DNA from: Bacillota bacterium
GTDB taxonomy: Bacteria; Bacillota; Dethiobacteria; DTU022
Reading direction: 5' to 3'
Assembly (NCBI GenBank): GCA_030611385.1
Contig: JAUWPV010000001.1
Span: 69,217 to 133,216 of the forward strand
Length of the DNA: 64,000 nucleotides
In this document: positions 1 through 8,255 of the stretch, in pieces
Layout: each line of letters starts with the position of its first letter
Position numbering within the stretch: the first letter of the stretch is position 1
Notes under the pieces: generated by a model
What the model was told of the DNA's origin: nothing
What the model saw: only the letters and a program-made list of their open reading frames with translations
Database searches by the model: none
Made by a program: the position numbers and the translations under genes

Positions 1-2
1 CA

Positions 3-1058
3 ATCAGCCCTTTTCACAATATTGACTATTTCATTCAGGTTGGCCAAGATCTGAAAAACCTGGGCGCTGACTCGATCTGCATTAAGGATATGGCTGGTTT
101 GATCGCCCCGTACAGTGCTTTTGAGCTGGTCAGTCGTCTTAAAAAAGAAGTTGGGTTACCGGTTCAACTGCACTGTCACTGTACCAGTGGGATGGCCTCA
201 ATGGCATATCTGAAAGCAGTGGAAGCAGGTGTAGATGTGATCGATACCGCCAATGCGGCCCTGGCTATGGGCGCCAGTCAACCGGCCACCGACAGCATGG
301 TTGCTGCTTTGCAGGGAACACCTTACGATACCGGACTCGACATGCAGCTGTTGTCGAAAGTAAGTGAATATTTTAAGGAGATCAGCTGCGGCTATGAAAT
401 ACCCCGGGAAGTACAGGGTGTGGATACAAATGTTCTCAGTTACCAGATTCCCGGAGGGATGATCTCAAACCTCACCTCCCAACTGGCCGAACAGAAAGCG
501 TCACACCTGTTAAAAGAGGTGTTTGAAGAAGTGCCCAGAGTGCGGGCCGATCTTGGTTATCCGCCCCTGGTAACTCCGAGCAGCCAAATAGTCGGCACCC
601 AGGCAGTGGTTAATGTAATCACCGGCGAACGTTATAAAATTGTTTCAACTGAAATCAAGAATTACCTGCGCGGCCTTTACGGTAAGGCCCCGGGGGTTGT
701 TAACTCTGATTTGTTGAAAAAAGTGCTTAAAAGCGAAAAACCAATTTCCGGACGACCGGCAGATCTGCTGAAACCTCAGCTGGAAGAAGCGAGAAAAGAG
801 ATTGCCGAGTATATCGAACAAGAAGAGGATGTTCTTTCATACATAATATTTCCAAGTGTAGCCATTGATTTCTTTAAAAGGCGCAAAGGGCTGCTCCCGC
901 CGCTGGAACTGAACAGCAGATGCGAAGGCGGAAAAGTAATCAACACTGTTAAGCCGAAAACAAGCGGGCAAAATAACCTGCAGAGCGATGCCTTTTCTCA
1001 GATCGACGAATCCCTGATCTGGAACGATGATGACAACATAGTCTATCCCACAGGGTAG
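3..1058 (+). CDS. pyruvate/oxaloacetate carboxyltransferase, 5'-truncated by window
   Basis: The reading frame is open from base 3, so the gene begins upstream of the window; about 351 codons remain. The start of the visible part (SPFHNIDYF, then GADSICIKDMAGL) and LPVQLHCHCTSGMA followed by GVDVIDTANAALAMGASQP are hallmarks of the carboxyltransferase TIM barrel shared by oxaloacetate decarboxylase alpha and pyruvate carboxylase subunit B. The C-terminal half matches the conserved carboxylase (PYC_OADA) region. The protein ends without a biotinyl-lysine (MKM) domain, so a separate biotin carrier would be needed to move CO2 between biotin and pyruvate/oxaloacetate. No clear terminator follows before the ilv promoter. 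Alternatives are transcarboxylase 5S or methylmalonyl-CoA decarboxylase-type subunits. Confidence 0.88.
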   Translation: MSPFHNIDYFIQVGQDLKNLGADSICIKDMAGLIAPYSAFELVSRLKKEVGLPVQLHCHCTSGMASMAYLKAVEAGVDVIDTANAALAMGASQPATDSMVAALQGTPYDTGLDMQLLSKVSEYFKEISCGYEIPREVQGVDTNVLSYQIPGGMISNLTSQLAEQKASHLLKEVFEEVPRVRADLGYPPLVTPSSQIVGTQAVVNVITGERYKIVSTEIKNYLRGLYGKAPGVVNSDLLKKVLKSEKPISGRPADLLKPQLEEARKEIAEYIEQEEDVLSYIIFPSVAIDFFKRRKGLLPPLELNSRCEGGKVINTVKPKTSGQNNLQSDAFSQIDESLIWNDDDNIVYPTG

Positions 1059-1092
1059 CCCGCCCTGGGCAGTTTTAAAAGCACCCGGCTAA

Positions 1093-1116
1093 AAAATAAG
1101 TAGGAAAATAAGTAGG
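1093..1116. repeat. 12-bp tandem duplication upstream of ilv promoter
   Basis: AAAATAAGTAGG occurs twice head to tail, ending 5 bases before the -35 box of the ilv promoter. It could be an upstream promoter element or an operator, or simple slippage; the sequence alone cannot decide. Confidence 0.6.
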
Positions 1117-1121
1117 AAAAG

Positions 1122-1150
1122 TTGACACTCCAGGCTCGGGAAGTTATAAT
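1122..1150 (+). promoter_or_regulatory. sigma-A promoter of the ilv-leu operon
   Basis: A perfect TTGACA (1122-1127) and a perfect TATAAT (1145-1150) are separated by 17 bases. Transcription should begin near 1157 and run into the T-box leader. Confidence 0.9.
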
Positions 1151-1156
1151 CATAAG

Positions 1157-1415
1157 CAATCTTTTACTGAAAAGGCGATGAAGGACAGGAGTAAGCAATA
1201 TGCTTTTCCCAGAGAGCCGGGTCAGCTGAAAACCGGTAAAGGGTGTTGCTGAAAATCGGTCTCGAGCTGCCCGGTTGAAAATAGAGTAAGCCGGGCCGGG
1301 GTGATGCCGTTATCATAATCACGGAGAAACAGCTTCCCTGACAGGGGAGAGTGTAGAAAAAAGGGTGGTACCGCGGAGGAAGTCCCTTCGCCCCTTTGGG
1401 CGAAGGGTATTTTTA
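1157..1415 (+). ncRNA. T-box riboswitch leader of ilvE operon
   Basis: The canonical T-box AGGGTGGTACCGCGG is at 1362-1376, followed by an intrinsic terminator. Upstream, the stem I landmarks are present: GGAGTAAG (S-turn side), AGAGAGCCGGG (AG-bulge side), and GAAAATC followed by GAGCTG on the 3' side. The leader senses an uncharged tRNA through a specifier codon; uncharged tRNA stabilises the antiterminator and allows transcription of the branched-chain genes. The best specifier candidate is AUC (Ile) at 1255-1257, just after the GAA of the S-turn; neighbouring GUC or CUC readings cannot be excluded without folding. Confidence 0.93.
1384..1413 (+). terminator. T-box attenuator terminator
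   Basis: CCCTTCGCCC (1384-1393) pairs with GGGCGAAGGG (1398-1407) around a CTTT loop, followed by a T-rich run. It is mutually exclusive with the T-box antiterminator just upstream. Confidence 0.92.
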
Positions 1416-1444
1416 TATCCTTCTATATTTTATACGAAAGGGCG

Positions 1445-2326
1445 ATGCAGGTGAACCGGATAATTTTTATGAATGGCCGGTTGACTCCGGAAAAGGAAGC
1501 TGTGATTTCTGTTTTTGACCACGGGTTTCTTTACGGAGATGGAGTATTTGAAGGCATCAGGGCTTATAACGGATGTGTCTTTAAACTTAAGGAGCATGTG
1601 CAGAGGTTGCATGAATCAGCCCATTCGATCATGCTGCCTATCCCCTACACTCAGCAGGAAATGATTGAGGCAGTTGTCGATACGGTTAACGCCAATGAAT
1701 TAAAAGATGCTTACATCAGGGTAGTTGTATCCCGGGGTGTCGGCGATCTTGGTCTGGATCCGCGAAAATGTAAAGAATCGCAGGTAGTCATCATTGCCGA
1801 TAACATTGTGCTCTATCCGGAAGAACTATATGAAAAAGGGTTAAACGTGATCACGGTTGCCACACGCCGCAATATTGCCGATGCTCTTGATCCAAAAATT
1901 AAGTCACTTAACTATCTGAATAATATTTTAGCCAAGATTGAAGCTAACCGGGCCGGAGTACTGGAGGCGCTGATGTTAAGCAGTCAGGGCTATATTTGTG
2001 AAGGCACAGGCGATAATATATTCATTGTCCGAAAAGGAATACTGATCACGCCGCCATCACATATGGGCATTCTGGAAGGAATCACCCGGGCAACTGTAAT
2101 CGATCTGGCCGGACAGGAAGGAATCCAGGTTCAGGAAACCCCGTTTACCCGCCATGACCTTTATGTGGCCGATGAATGTTTTCTTACCGGGACAGCGGCA
2201 GAAGTTATTCCGGTTATTGAAGCGGATATGCGTGTTATCGGAAGCGGCAAACCGGGTCCGGTTACCCGCCGCCTGATTGGACTATTCCGCGAATTGACTC
2301 AGAGCTCAGGAGTAACTTTAAAGTGA
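1445..2326 (+). CDS. ilvE: branched-chain amino acid aminotransferase
   Basis: This 293-aa class IV PLP aminotransferase interconverts branched-chain amino acids and their 2-oxo acids with glutamate/2-oxoglutarate. Fold-type IV signatures are visible: VFDHGFLYGDGVFEGIRAY near the N-terminus, the PLP lysine at about K153 in KSLNYLNNILAK, and EGTGDNIFIV and LTGTAAEV towards the C-terminus. The KSLNYLNN context favours IlvE over D-amino acid transaminase or aminodeoxychorismate lyase, and the downstream ilv genes agree. The ATG follows a weak purine-rich site (GAAAGGG). It is the first gene after the T-box terminator. Confidence 0.93.
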   Translation: MQVNRIIFMNGRLTPEKEAVISVFDHGFLYGDGVFEGIRAYNGCVFKLKEHVQRLHESAHSIMLPIPYTQQEMIEAVVDTVNANELKDAYIRVVVSRGVGDLGLDPRKCKESQVVIIADNIVLYPEELYEKGLNVITVATRRNIADALDPKIKSLNYLNNILAKIEANRAGVLEALMLSSQGYICEGTGDNIFIVRKGILITPPSHMGILEGITRATVIDLAGQEGIQVQETPFTRHDLYVADECFLTGTAAEVIPVIEADMRVIGSGKPGPVTRRLIGLFRELTQSSGVTLK

Positions 2327-2365
2327 AGAGTTAAACAGAGGTCTAAAGAAGACTGGAGGTTGATT

Positions 2366-4045
2366 ATGCGCAGTCACAAGGTAACCAGAGGTATCGATCG
2401 GGCGCCGCACCGCTCTCTTTTCCGGGCGGCTGGATTTCACCCCGAAGAGCTTAACCGGCCCCTGGTCGGTATCGTCAATTCGGCGAATGAAATAGTGCCC
2501 GGCCATGTTCACTTGGACAGCATTGCCAATGCAGTCAAAACAGGAGTGTGGATTGGCGGCGGTACACCGATTGAATTTTCGACAATTGGCATCTGCGACG
2601 GTATTGCCATGAATCATACTGGCATGCACTATTCGCTGGCCAGCCGTGAAATTATCGCTGACAGTGTCGAGGTAATGGTTGAAGCGCACTGCTTTGATGC
2701 GCTTGTCTTGATCACCAATTGTGACAAGATTACTCCCGGGATGATGATGGCTGCAGCAAGGGTGGGTCTGCCTGCAATCATGGTCAGTGGAGGTCCGATG
2801 CTGGCCGGTGAACATAAAGGTAAAAAGATTGATTTAAGTTCTGTCTTTGAAGGTGTCGGCGCTGTCTATGCTGGAAAGATATCCGAAGAAGAGCTTGAAG
2901 ATATGGCTGCCCGGGCTTGTCCCGGCTGTGGATCCTGTGCCGGAATGTTTACGGCTAACTCGATGAATTGTATGGCTGAAGCTTTAGGCATTGCTCTTCC
3001 TGGTAATGGAACAATCCCAGCGGTTAGCGCGGATCGTTTACTATTGGCTAAGGAAGCAGGCATAAAAGTGATGGAACTGCTGCAGTCCGGGATTACAGTC
3101 GATAAAATCCTTCTTCCCGAAGCATTTGACAACGCCCTGACGGTTGATATGGCTCTTGGCTGTTCAACAAACACACTACTTCACCTGACGGCGCTGGCCA
3201 ACGAGTGTGGTTTCAGGTTGGACCTGAACTGGGTCAATGAAATCAGCAGTCGCACACCCCAACTCTGCCTGCTTAGTCCGGCTGGCCCTGATCGTATTGA
3301 AGATCTGGGAAAAGCCGGTGGAGTAGCCGCAGTGATGAAAGATTTAATGAGAGCGAATTTGCTGAATTCGACAGTGGTAACCGTAACTGGGAAAACTGTT
3401 GCGGAAAATCTGGTCGATGTTGAAGTGACTGACCGGGCGGTAATTCGCAGCTTAGAAAAACCGTACCGGCCCCAGGGCGGACTGGCGGTTTTATTTGGTA
3501 ACCTGGCTCCGGAAGGTGCTGTTGTTAAACAGGGCGCTGTTTCTACGTCGATGCAGCGCTTTACAGGTTCGGCCTTGGTTTTTGATAGTGAAGAAGGCGC
3601 AGTGGAAGCGATTAACAATGGTGTTGTTACCGAAGGAAGTGTGGTTATTATCCGTTACGAAGGGCCGCGCGGTGGGCCGGGTATGCGCGAAATGCTTGCC
3701 CCCACCTCGATTCTTGCCGGAATGGGCCTTGATGAAAAGGTGGCTTTGATTACTGACGGACGTTTTTCTGGAGCGACCAGGGGCGCTTCTATCGGTCATG
3801 TGTCGCCTGAAGCTGCTGCTGGTGGACTTATTGCTCTGGTCCGGGATGGTGATCAGATCAGGATTGACATCCCGCAGCGCTCTTTGACGCTCGCGGTTTC
3901 AGAAGATGAACTGCATAAGCGGCGGGATGCCTGGCAGCCTCCAGAACCGAAAATTAACCGGGGCTATTTGAAACGTTATGCCCTCCAGGTTTCATCGGCC
4001 GGCAGAGGAGCCGTCCTCTCTGATGAAATTAATAAGAAAAGGTGA
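2366..4045 (+). CDS. ilvD: dihydroxy-acid dehydratase
   Basis: A 559-aa IlvD/Edd family iron-sulfur dehydratase that converts 2,3-dihydroxy-isovalerate or -methylvalerate to the 2-oxo acids. Visible landmarks are [18 protein letters not shown], the cluster cysteines in TNCDKITPG and [18 protein letters not shown], and the C-terminal [10 protein letters not shown] motif; the length is typical. A TTG six bases upstream is in frame, but it would overlap the GGAGGT ribosome binding site, so the ATG at 2366 with about 5-base spacing is chosen. It lies 39 bases after ilvE and is followed within 6 bases by ilvB, as one transcription unit. Confidence 0.96.
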   Translation: MRSHKVTRGIDRAPHRSLFRAAGFHPEELNRPLVGIVNSANEIVPGHVHLDSIANAVKTGVWIGGGTPIEFSTIGICDGIAMNHTGMHYSLASREIIADSVEVMVEAHCFDALVLITNCDKITPGMMMAAARVGLPAIMVSGGPMLAGEHKGKKIDLSSVFEGVGAVYAGKISEEELEDMAARACPGCGSCAGMFTANSMNCMAEALGIALPGNGTIPAVSADRLLLAKEAGIKVMELLQSGITVDKILLPEAFDNALTVDMALGCSTNTLLHLTALANECGFRLDLNWVNEISSRTPQLCLLSPAGPDRIEDLGKAGGVAAVMKDLMRANLLNSTVVTVTGKTVAENLVDVEVTDRAVIRSLEKPYRPQGGLAVLFGNLAPEGAVVKQGAVSTSMQRFTGSALVFDSEEGAVEAINNGVVTEGSVVIIRYEGPRGGPGMREMLAPTSILAGMGLDEKVALITDGRFSGATRGASIGHVSPEAAAGGLIALVRDGDQIRIDIPQRSLTLAVSEDELHKRRDAWQPPEPKINRGYLKRYALQVSSAGRGAVLSDEINKKR

Positions 4046-4051
4046 TTCGTG

Positions 4052-5743
4052 ATGAAGGAAAAGATGGCTAAAGGATCAGCGATGATTCTGGCGGCACTCG
4101 AAAAAGAGGGTGTCGAAATAATTTTCGGTTTCCCCGGAGGAACGGTTTTGCCGCTATACGATCAACTGTACGATGCACCCATCAAGCACCTCCTGGTGAG
4201 ACATGAACAGGCTGCTGTGCATGCTGCTGACGGCTATGCCCGGGTAACCGGCCGACCGGGAGTTGTATTTGCCACCTCCGGGCCCGGAGCGACAAATCTG
4301 GTTACCGGTATTGCCAATGCTTATATGGATTCAGTCCCGCTGGTCCTGATAACCGGACAGGTGGCCAGCGCCTTTATCGGCACAGATGCTTTCCAGGAAG
4401 CCGATATTACCGGGATAACCCTGCCGATAACCAAGCATAATTATTTGGTCAAGGATATCGAAGAGCTGCCCGGCGTTCTTGCCGAAGCATTTTATATTGC
4501 TTCTACCGGGCGCCAGGGACCGGTTCTGATTGATATTCCCAAAGATGTTTTTGATCAGGAAGCCCCCTTTATTTATAACCAAAACTGTGATATTGCCGGT
4601 TATAAGCCAACTTACGAAGGGCATGCCGGACAGATCAGTCGGGCGGTTAAAGCAATTCGGGATGCACAGCGCCCGGTTATTTTCGGCGGCGGCGGCTTGA
4701 TCAGGTCCGGTGCTTCTGCGGCTTTGCGCGAACTTGCTGAAAAAGCGCGGATACCGATTGTGTTATCCCTGATGGGTCTGGGGGCCTATCCCGGTGATGG
4801 AGAGCTCTTTCTGGGCATGCCCGGGATGCACGGCAGTGTCACGGCCAATTATGCTCTGACCGAAGCCGACCTCATTATTGCCACCGGAGTGCGCTTTGAT
4901 GACCGGGTAACCGGCAAGCTCGAATTCTTTGCAAACAATGCCAAAATAATTCACATCGATATTGACCCGGCCGAGATCGGTAAGAATGTGACCATTGATG
5001 TCCCCATTGTTGGTGATGTCCGGCTTGTTTTAGAGGAACTTTTACGAAAACTGCGCCCGGGAAATACAGTGAAATGGCTCAAACAGATTGAGTCATGGCA
5101 AAATGAATATCCGCTGCCAATCGGTTCAAACAATGGCGCCAGTACCTTAAAGCCTCAATTCGTGATCAGGGAACTAAGTCGGCTGAGTGGAGGAAACACC
5201 ATTGTGGCCACTGATGTCGGTCAACACCAGATGTGGTCAGCCCAGCATTTTGTGATCCGTGAACCACGCGCTTTTATTACTTCTGGTGGTTTGGGAACGA
5301 TGGGCTACGGTTTTCCGGCGGCGATTGGTGCCAAATTAGCCGCTCCCGATAAAAAGGTGATCTGTATAACCGGTGACGGCAGTTTCCAGATGAACATCCA
5401 GGAATTAGCCACGGCAGTCTACAATAAAATCGATATCACTATCGCTCTGATCAACAATGGTTGCCTCGGGATGGTTCGCCAGTGGCAGGATATATTCTAT
5501 GAAAAACGCTACTCATATACCTCCATGGCTGGCAGTCCCGATTTTGTACGGGTGGCCGAGGCCTATGGGGCGAAAGGCCTGCGTGCCTCAGATGAAAAAA
5601 CTGCAACAGCGGCGATCACTCAGGCCCTGACAGAAAAAGGACCTGTTTTGATTGATTTTGTTGTTGATCCCGAAGAGAATGTTTACCCGATGGTGGCGCC
5701 GAACCGCCCCATTAATGAAATTATTATCAGGGGTGATTACTGA
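4052..5743 (+). CDS. ilvB: acetolactate synthase large subunit
   Basis: This 563-aa ThDP enzyme condenses two pyruvates (or pyruvate with 2-oxobutyrate) in the first common step of Val/Leu/Ile synthesis. The N-terminal Pyr domain has FGFPGGTVLPLYD and the catalytic glutamate in RHEQAAVHAADGYAR; the middle domain has the family FGGGGLIRSG stretch; the C-terminal PP domain carries GDGSFQMNIQEL through INNGCLGMVRQWQ, the Mg/ThDP motif. An in-frame GTG lies 3 bases upstream, but the ATG at 4052 fits the AAGGTGA ribosome binding site better. Its stop overlaps the start of the regulatory subunit by one base, so the two are translationally coupled. Confidence 0.96.
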   Translation: MKEKMAKGSAMILAALEKEGVEIIFGFPGGTVLPLYDQLYDAPIKHLLVRHEQAAVHAADGYARVTGRPGVVFATSGPGATNLVTGIANAYMDSVPLVLITGQVASAFIGTDAFQEADITGITLPITKHNYLVKDIEELPGVLAEAFYIASTGRQGPVLIDIPKDVFDQEAPFIYNQNCDIAGYKPTYEGHAGQISRAVKAIRDAQRPVIFGGGGLIRSGASAALRELAEKARIPIVLSLMGLGAYPGDGELFLGMPGMHGSVTANYALTEADLIIATGVRFDDRVTGKLEFFANNAKIIHIDIDPAEIGKNVTIDVPIVGDVRLVLEELLRKLRPGNTVKWLKQIESWQNEYPLPIGSNNGASTLKPQFVIRELSRLSGGNTIVATDVGQHQMWSAQHFVIREPRAFITSGGLGTMGYGFPAAIGAKLAAPDKKVICITGDGSFQMNIQELATAVYNKIDITIALINNGCLGMVRQWQDIFYEKRYSYTSMAGSPDFVRVAEAYGAKGLRASDEKTATAAITQALTEKGPVLIDFVVDPEENVYPMVAPNRPINEIIIRGDY

Positions 5744-6237
5744 TGAAACATGTTCTGGCAGTTATTGTTGAAAACAAACCAGGTGCACTGACTCGGGTAT
5801 CCGGTCTCTTCTCCCGTCGTGGTTTTAATATTGAAAACATTGCTGTCGGTGAAACGATGGCCCCTGGGGTTTCCCGTATGACGATCACTGTAGACGGCAG
5901 CGAAACGGTAATCGAACAGGTTGTCAAACAACTGCATAAACTGATTAACGTGATCAAGGTAAGCAATCTAACCAATGAGCCTTCAGTGATGCGGGAATTG
6001 ATGCTGCTTAAAGTTACAGCAGAGGCAGGCAATCGCAGTGATATCCAGCAGATTGTCGAAACATTTCGTGGAAAAGTAGTCGATGTTGCACCGGATTCGA
6101 TGATCATCGAAGTAACCGGTAATGATGATAAACTGGAGGCGATTAAGCTGCTGCTGCAGCATTTCGGTATTAGAGAGGTAGCCCGCACTGGTAAAATTGC
6201 CCTGCTTCGCGGCTCAAAGATTACCATAAAGAGCTAG
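5743..6237 (+). CDS. ilvN: acetolactate synthase regulatory small subunit
   Basis: This 164-aa protein has an N-terminal ACT domain (HVLAVIVENKPGALTRVSGLFSRRGFNIENIAVG) and a C-terminal ALS_ss domain. It binds the large subunit, raises its activity and confers valine feedback inhibition. The length is typical for the 160-175 aa family. The ATG shares its A with the TGA stop of ilvB (TGATG overlap), which implies coupled translation and matched subunit amounts. IlvH is an equivalent name. Confidence 0.95.
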   Translation: MKHVLAVIVENKPGALTRVSGLFSRRGFNIENIAVGETMAPGVSRMTITVDGSETVIEQVVKQLHKLINVIKVSNLTNEPSVMRELMLLKVTAEAGNRSDIQQIVETFRGKVVDVAPDSMIIEVTGNDDKLEAIKLLLQHFGIREVARTGKIALLRGSKITIKS

Positions 6238-6286
6238 CAATTCGACAGAAAGATGGTGGCTGATGGTTAAGAGCAGAGGATCGACG

Positions 6287-7537
6287 ATGGTGGAGAAAAT
6301 ACTGGCTGCCAAAGCCGGTAAAGATAAAGTACTGCCCGGCGACCTGGTCAATGTCAGGGTTGATCTGGCTCTAGGCAATGACATCACCGCTCCTGTGGCG
6401 ATAAAAGAATTTGAACGTTTTGGGTTGGATCGGGTCTTTGATCCCGAAAAAATTGTTTTAGTTCCTGATCATTTTACACCAAACAAAGATATTGCCGCCG
6501 CTGAGCAAGCTATGGTTCTGCGCTGCTTTGCCGAAAAGCACGCCATTAAACACTATTATGAGGTAGGTAGGATGGGCATAGAGCATGCTCTTCTGCCTGA
6601 GCAGGGTCTGATCTGGCCCGGTGCTGTAATCATCGGGGCGGATTCGCATACCTGTACTTACGGGGCTCTCGGAGCCTTTGCCACAGGTGTCGGCAGTACC
6701 GATCTGGCGGTAGCGATGGCGATCGGTGAAGCCTGGTTCAAGGTTCCGGCAACGATACGTTTCGAGTATAATGGGTTAATGCCCAGGTGGATTGGTGGAA
6801 AAGATCTGATCCTGCTCACTATCGGCCGAATCGGTGTGGAAGGAGCCCGCTACCGGGCAATGGAGTTTACCGGAACAGCAATTGAAAAACTGTCGATGGA
6901 TGGCCGCATGACCATGACCAATATGGCTATCGAGGCTGGCGGAAAATGCGGTTATGTGCAACCCGATCAAACTACTTTTGATTACTTGGAAGGACGGGTT
7001 ACCCAACCCTATAGCGCTGTATACAGTGATGATGATGTTGTTTACGAGCAAACCTTCAGTTTTGATATAACCGACCTGGAACCGCAAATTGCCTTTCCCC
7101 CTTCCCCAGATAACGTTTACCCTGTGTCGGAAGCTGCCGGTATCGAAATTCAACAGGTAGTGATCGGCTCATGTACCAATGGGCGCATTGAAGACTTGCG
7201 CGTTGCAGCTGCTGTAATTAAAGGCAAGAAAGTTCATCCGCGGATCAGGTTACTGGTTATTCCAGCAACGCAGCGCATTTACCTCCAGGCACTCGAGGAG
7301 GGACTACTGACAGCTTTTATTGAAGCTGAAGCAGCTGTGAGCACACCCACCTGCGGACCCTGTCTTGGAGGGCACATGGGCATACTGGCCCGGGGTGAAA
7401 AAGCCCTGGCTACAACTAACCGCAATTTCACCGGGCGGATGGGTCATCCCGAAAGTGAAGTATACTTAAGCGGCCCGGCTGTTGCCGCCGCTTCAGCAAT
7501 AGCCGGTAAAATAGTTCATCCAGAGGAGGTGCTTTGA
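6287..7537 (+). CDS. leuC: 3-isopropylmalate dehydratase large subunit (LeuC2/HacA type)
   Basis: A 416-aa aconitase-superfamily subunit that isomerises 2- and 3-isopropylmalate with LeuD. The [4Fe-4S] ligands are in VIGSCTNGRIEDL and TPTCGPCLGGHMG, and DSHTCTYGALGAFATGVGSTD is the first conserved block. The start is placed at ATG 6287 behind AGAGGA (6-base spacing) because the family begins with a VEKILAAKAG-like stretch; ATG 6263 would add eight unsupported residues. This shorter archaeal/clostridial form can in other organisms be homoaconitase or citraconate-type hydratase; the operon favours leucine synthesis. ilvC, normally between ilvN and leu genes, is absent. Confidence 0.93.
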   Translation: MVEKILAAKAGKDKVLPGDLVNVRVDLALGNDITAPVAIKEFERFGLDRVFDPEKIVLVPDHFTPNKDIAAAEQAMVLRCFAEKHAIKHYYEVGRMGIEHALLPEQGLIWPGAVIIGADSHTCTYGALGAFATGVGSTDLAVAMAIGEAWFKVPATIRFEYNGLMPRWIGGKDLILLTIGRIGVEGARYRAMEFTGTAIEKLSMDGRMTMTNMAIEAGGKCGYVQPDQTTFDYLEGRVTQPYSAVYSDDDVVYEQTFSFDITDLEPQIAFPPSPDNVYPVSEAAGIEIQQVVIGSCTNGRIEDLRVAAAVIKGKKVHPRIRLLVIPATQRIYLQALEEGLLTAFIEAEAAVSTPTCGPCLGGHMGILARGEKALATTNRNFTGRMGHPESEVYLSGPAVAAASAIAGKIVHPEEVL

Positions 7538-7539
7538 TA

Positions 7540-8043
7540 ATGCTGGAAGGAAGAGTCTGGGTTTTTGGTGACAATATTGATACCGATGCGATCATTCCGG
7601 CCTGTTATTTAAGCACTGTGGAACCGCGAGAGCTGGCCCAGCATCTGATGGAAGGCATCAAGCCTGATTTCCCGGGGGTAGTTCAATGCGGCGACATCCT
7701 GATTGCCGGCAGCAATTTTGGCTGTGGCAGTTCGCGAGAGCATGCTCCTCTGTCTATAAAAGGGGCTGGTATTTCCTGTGTTATAGCCCGCAGCTTTGCC
7801 CGGATATTTTACCGTAATTCTATAAATATCGGCCTGCCGATTTTGGAATGTCCTGATGATCTATCAACCCTTACATCAGGAGTTGACAGACTGCAGGTGA
7901 ATCTGGATCAGGGCTTAATCACACACATCCAGACCGGGTGTGTTTATCAGGCAGCTCCGTTTCCTCCTTTTATGCAGGAAATAATCAACTGCGGCGGACT
8001 GGTGGAGTATATCAAAGCACGTTTGAACAGCGAGGCACCCTGA
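7540..8043 (+). CDS. leuD: 3-isopropylmalate dehydratase small subunit
   Basis: A 167-aa swivel-domain partner of Leu[17 protein letters not shown] and the substrate-binding [21 protein letters not shown] are diagnostic, and the length matches the short LeuD2 class that pairs with LeuC2. ATG 7540 lies 9 bases after GAGGAGGT, which sits inside the end of leuC; an in-frame TTG six bases earlier is less likely. It is the last gene of the operon: 212 bases without a gene or clear terminator separate it from the next one. Confidence 0.94.
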   Translation: MLEGRVWVFGDNIDTDAIIPACYLSTVEPRELAQHLMEGIKPDFPGVVQCGDILIAGSNFGCGSSREHAPLSIKGAGISCVIARSFARIFYRNSINIGLPILECPDDLSTLTSGVDRLQVNLDQGLITHIQTGCVYQAAPFPPFMQEIINCGGLVEYIKARLNSEAP

Positions 8044-8255
8044 AAGTAAATTGAATCGAACCAGCATTTAATCAGACAATAGTTAAGCCATTTTTTATTT
8101 GCATTTTTATAGTGATAATGGTAGGGTGTAAACGGGAGGATGACCAGTTTTTCCCGATCGGATAACCATCGGAATATCCTTCTCTGTATCGATCATACAG
8201 TAATAATACTTAACCGGCTGAAGAGGTGGCCGGACGATCTTGAGGAGGCTTATGC

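Noticed and set aside
2866..3618. Long open frames antisense to ilvD, and similar antisense frames in fusA-like, ddl, argS, dnaX, metG and guaB genes
   Set aside because: Codon-bias shadows of strongly supported genes on the other strand; no family motifs or ribosome sites.
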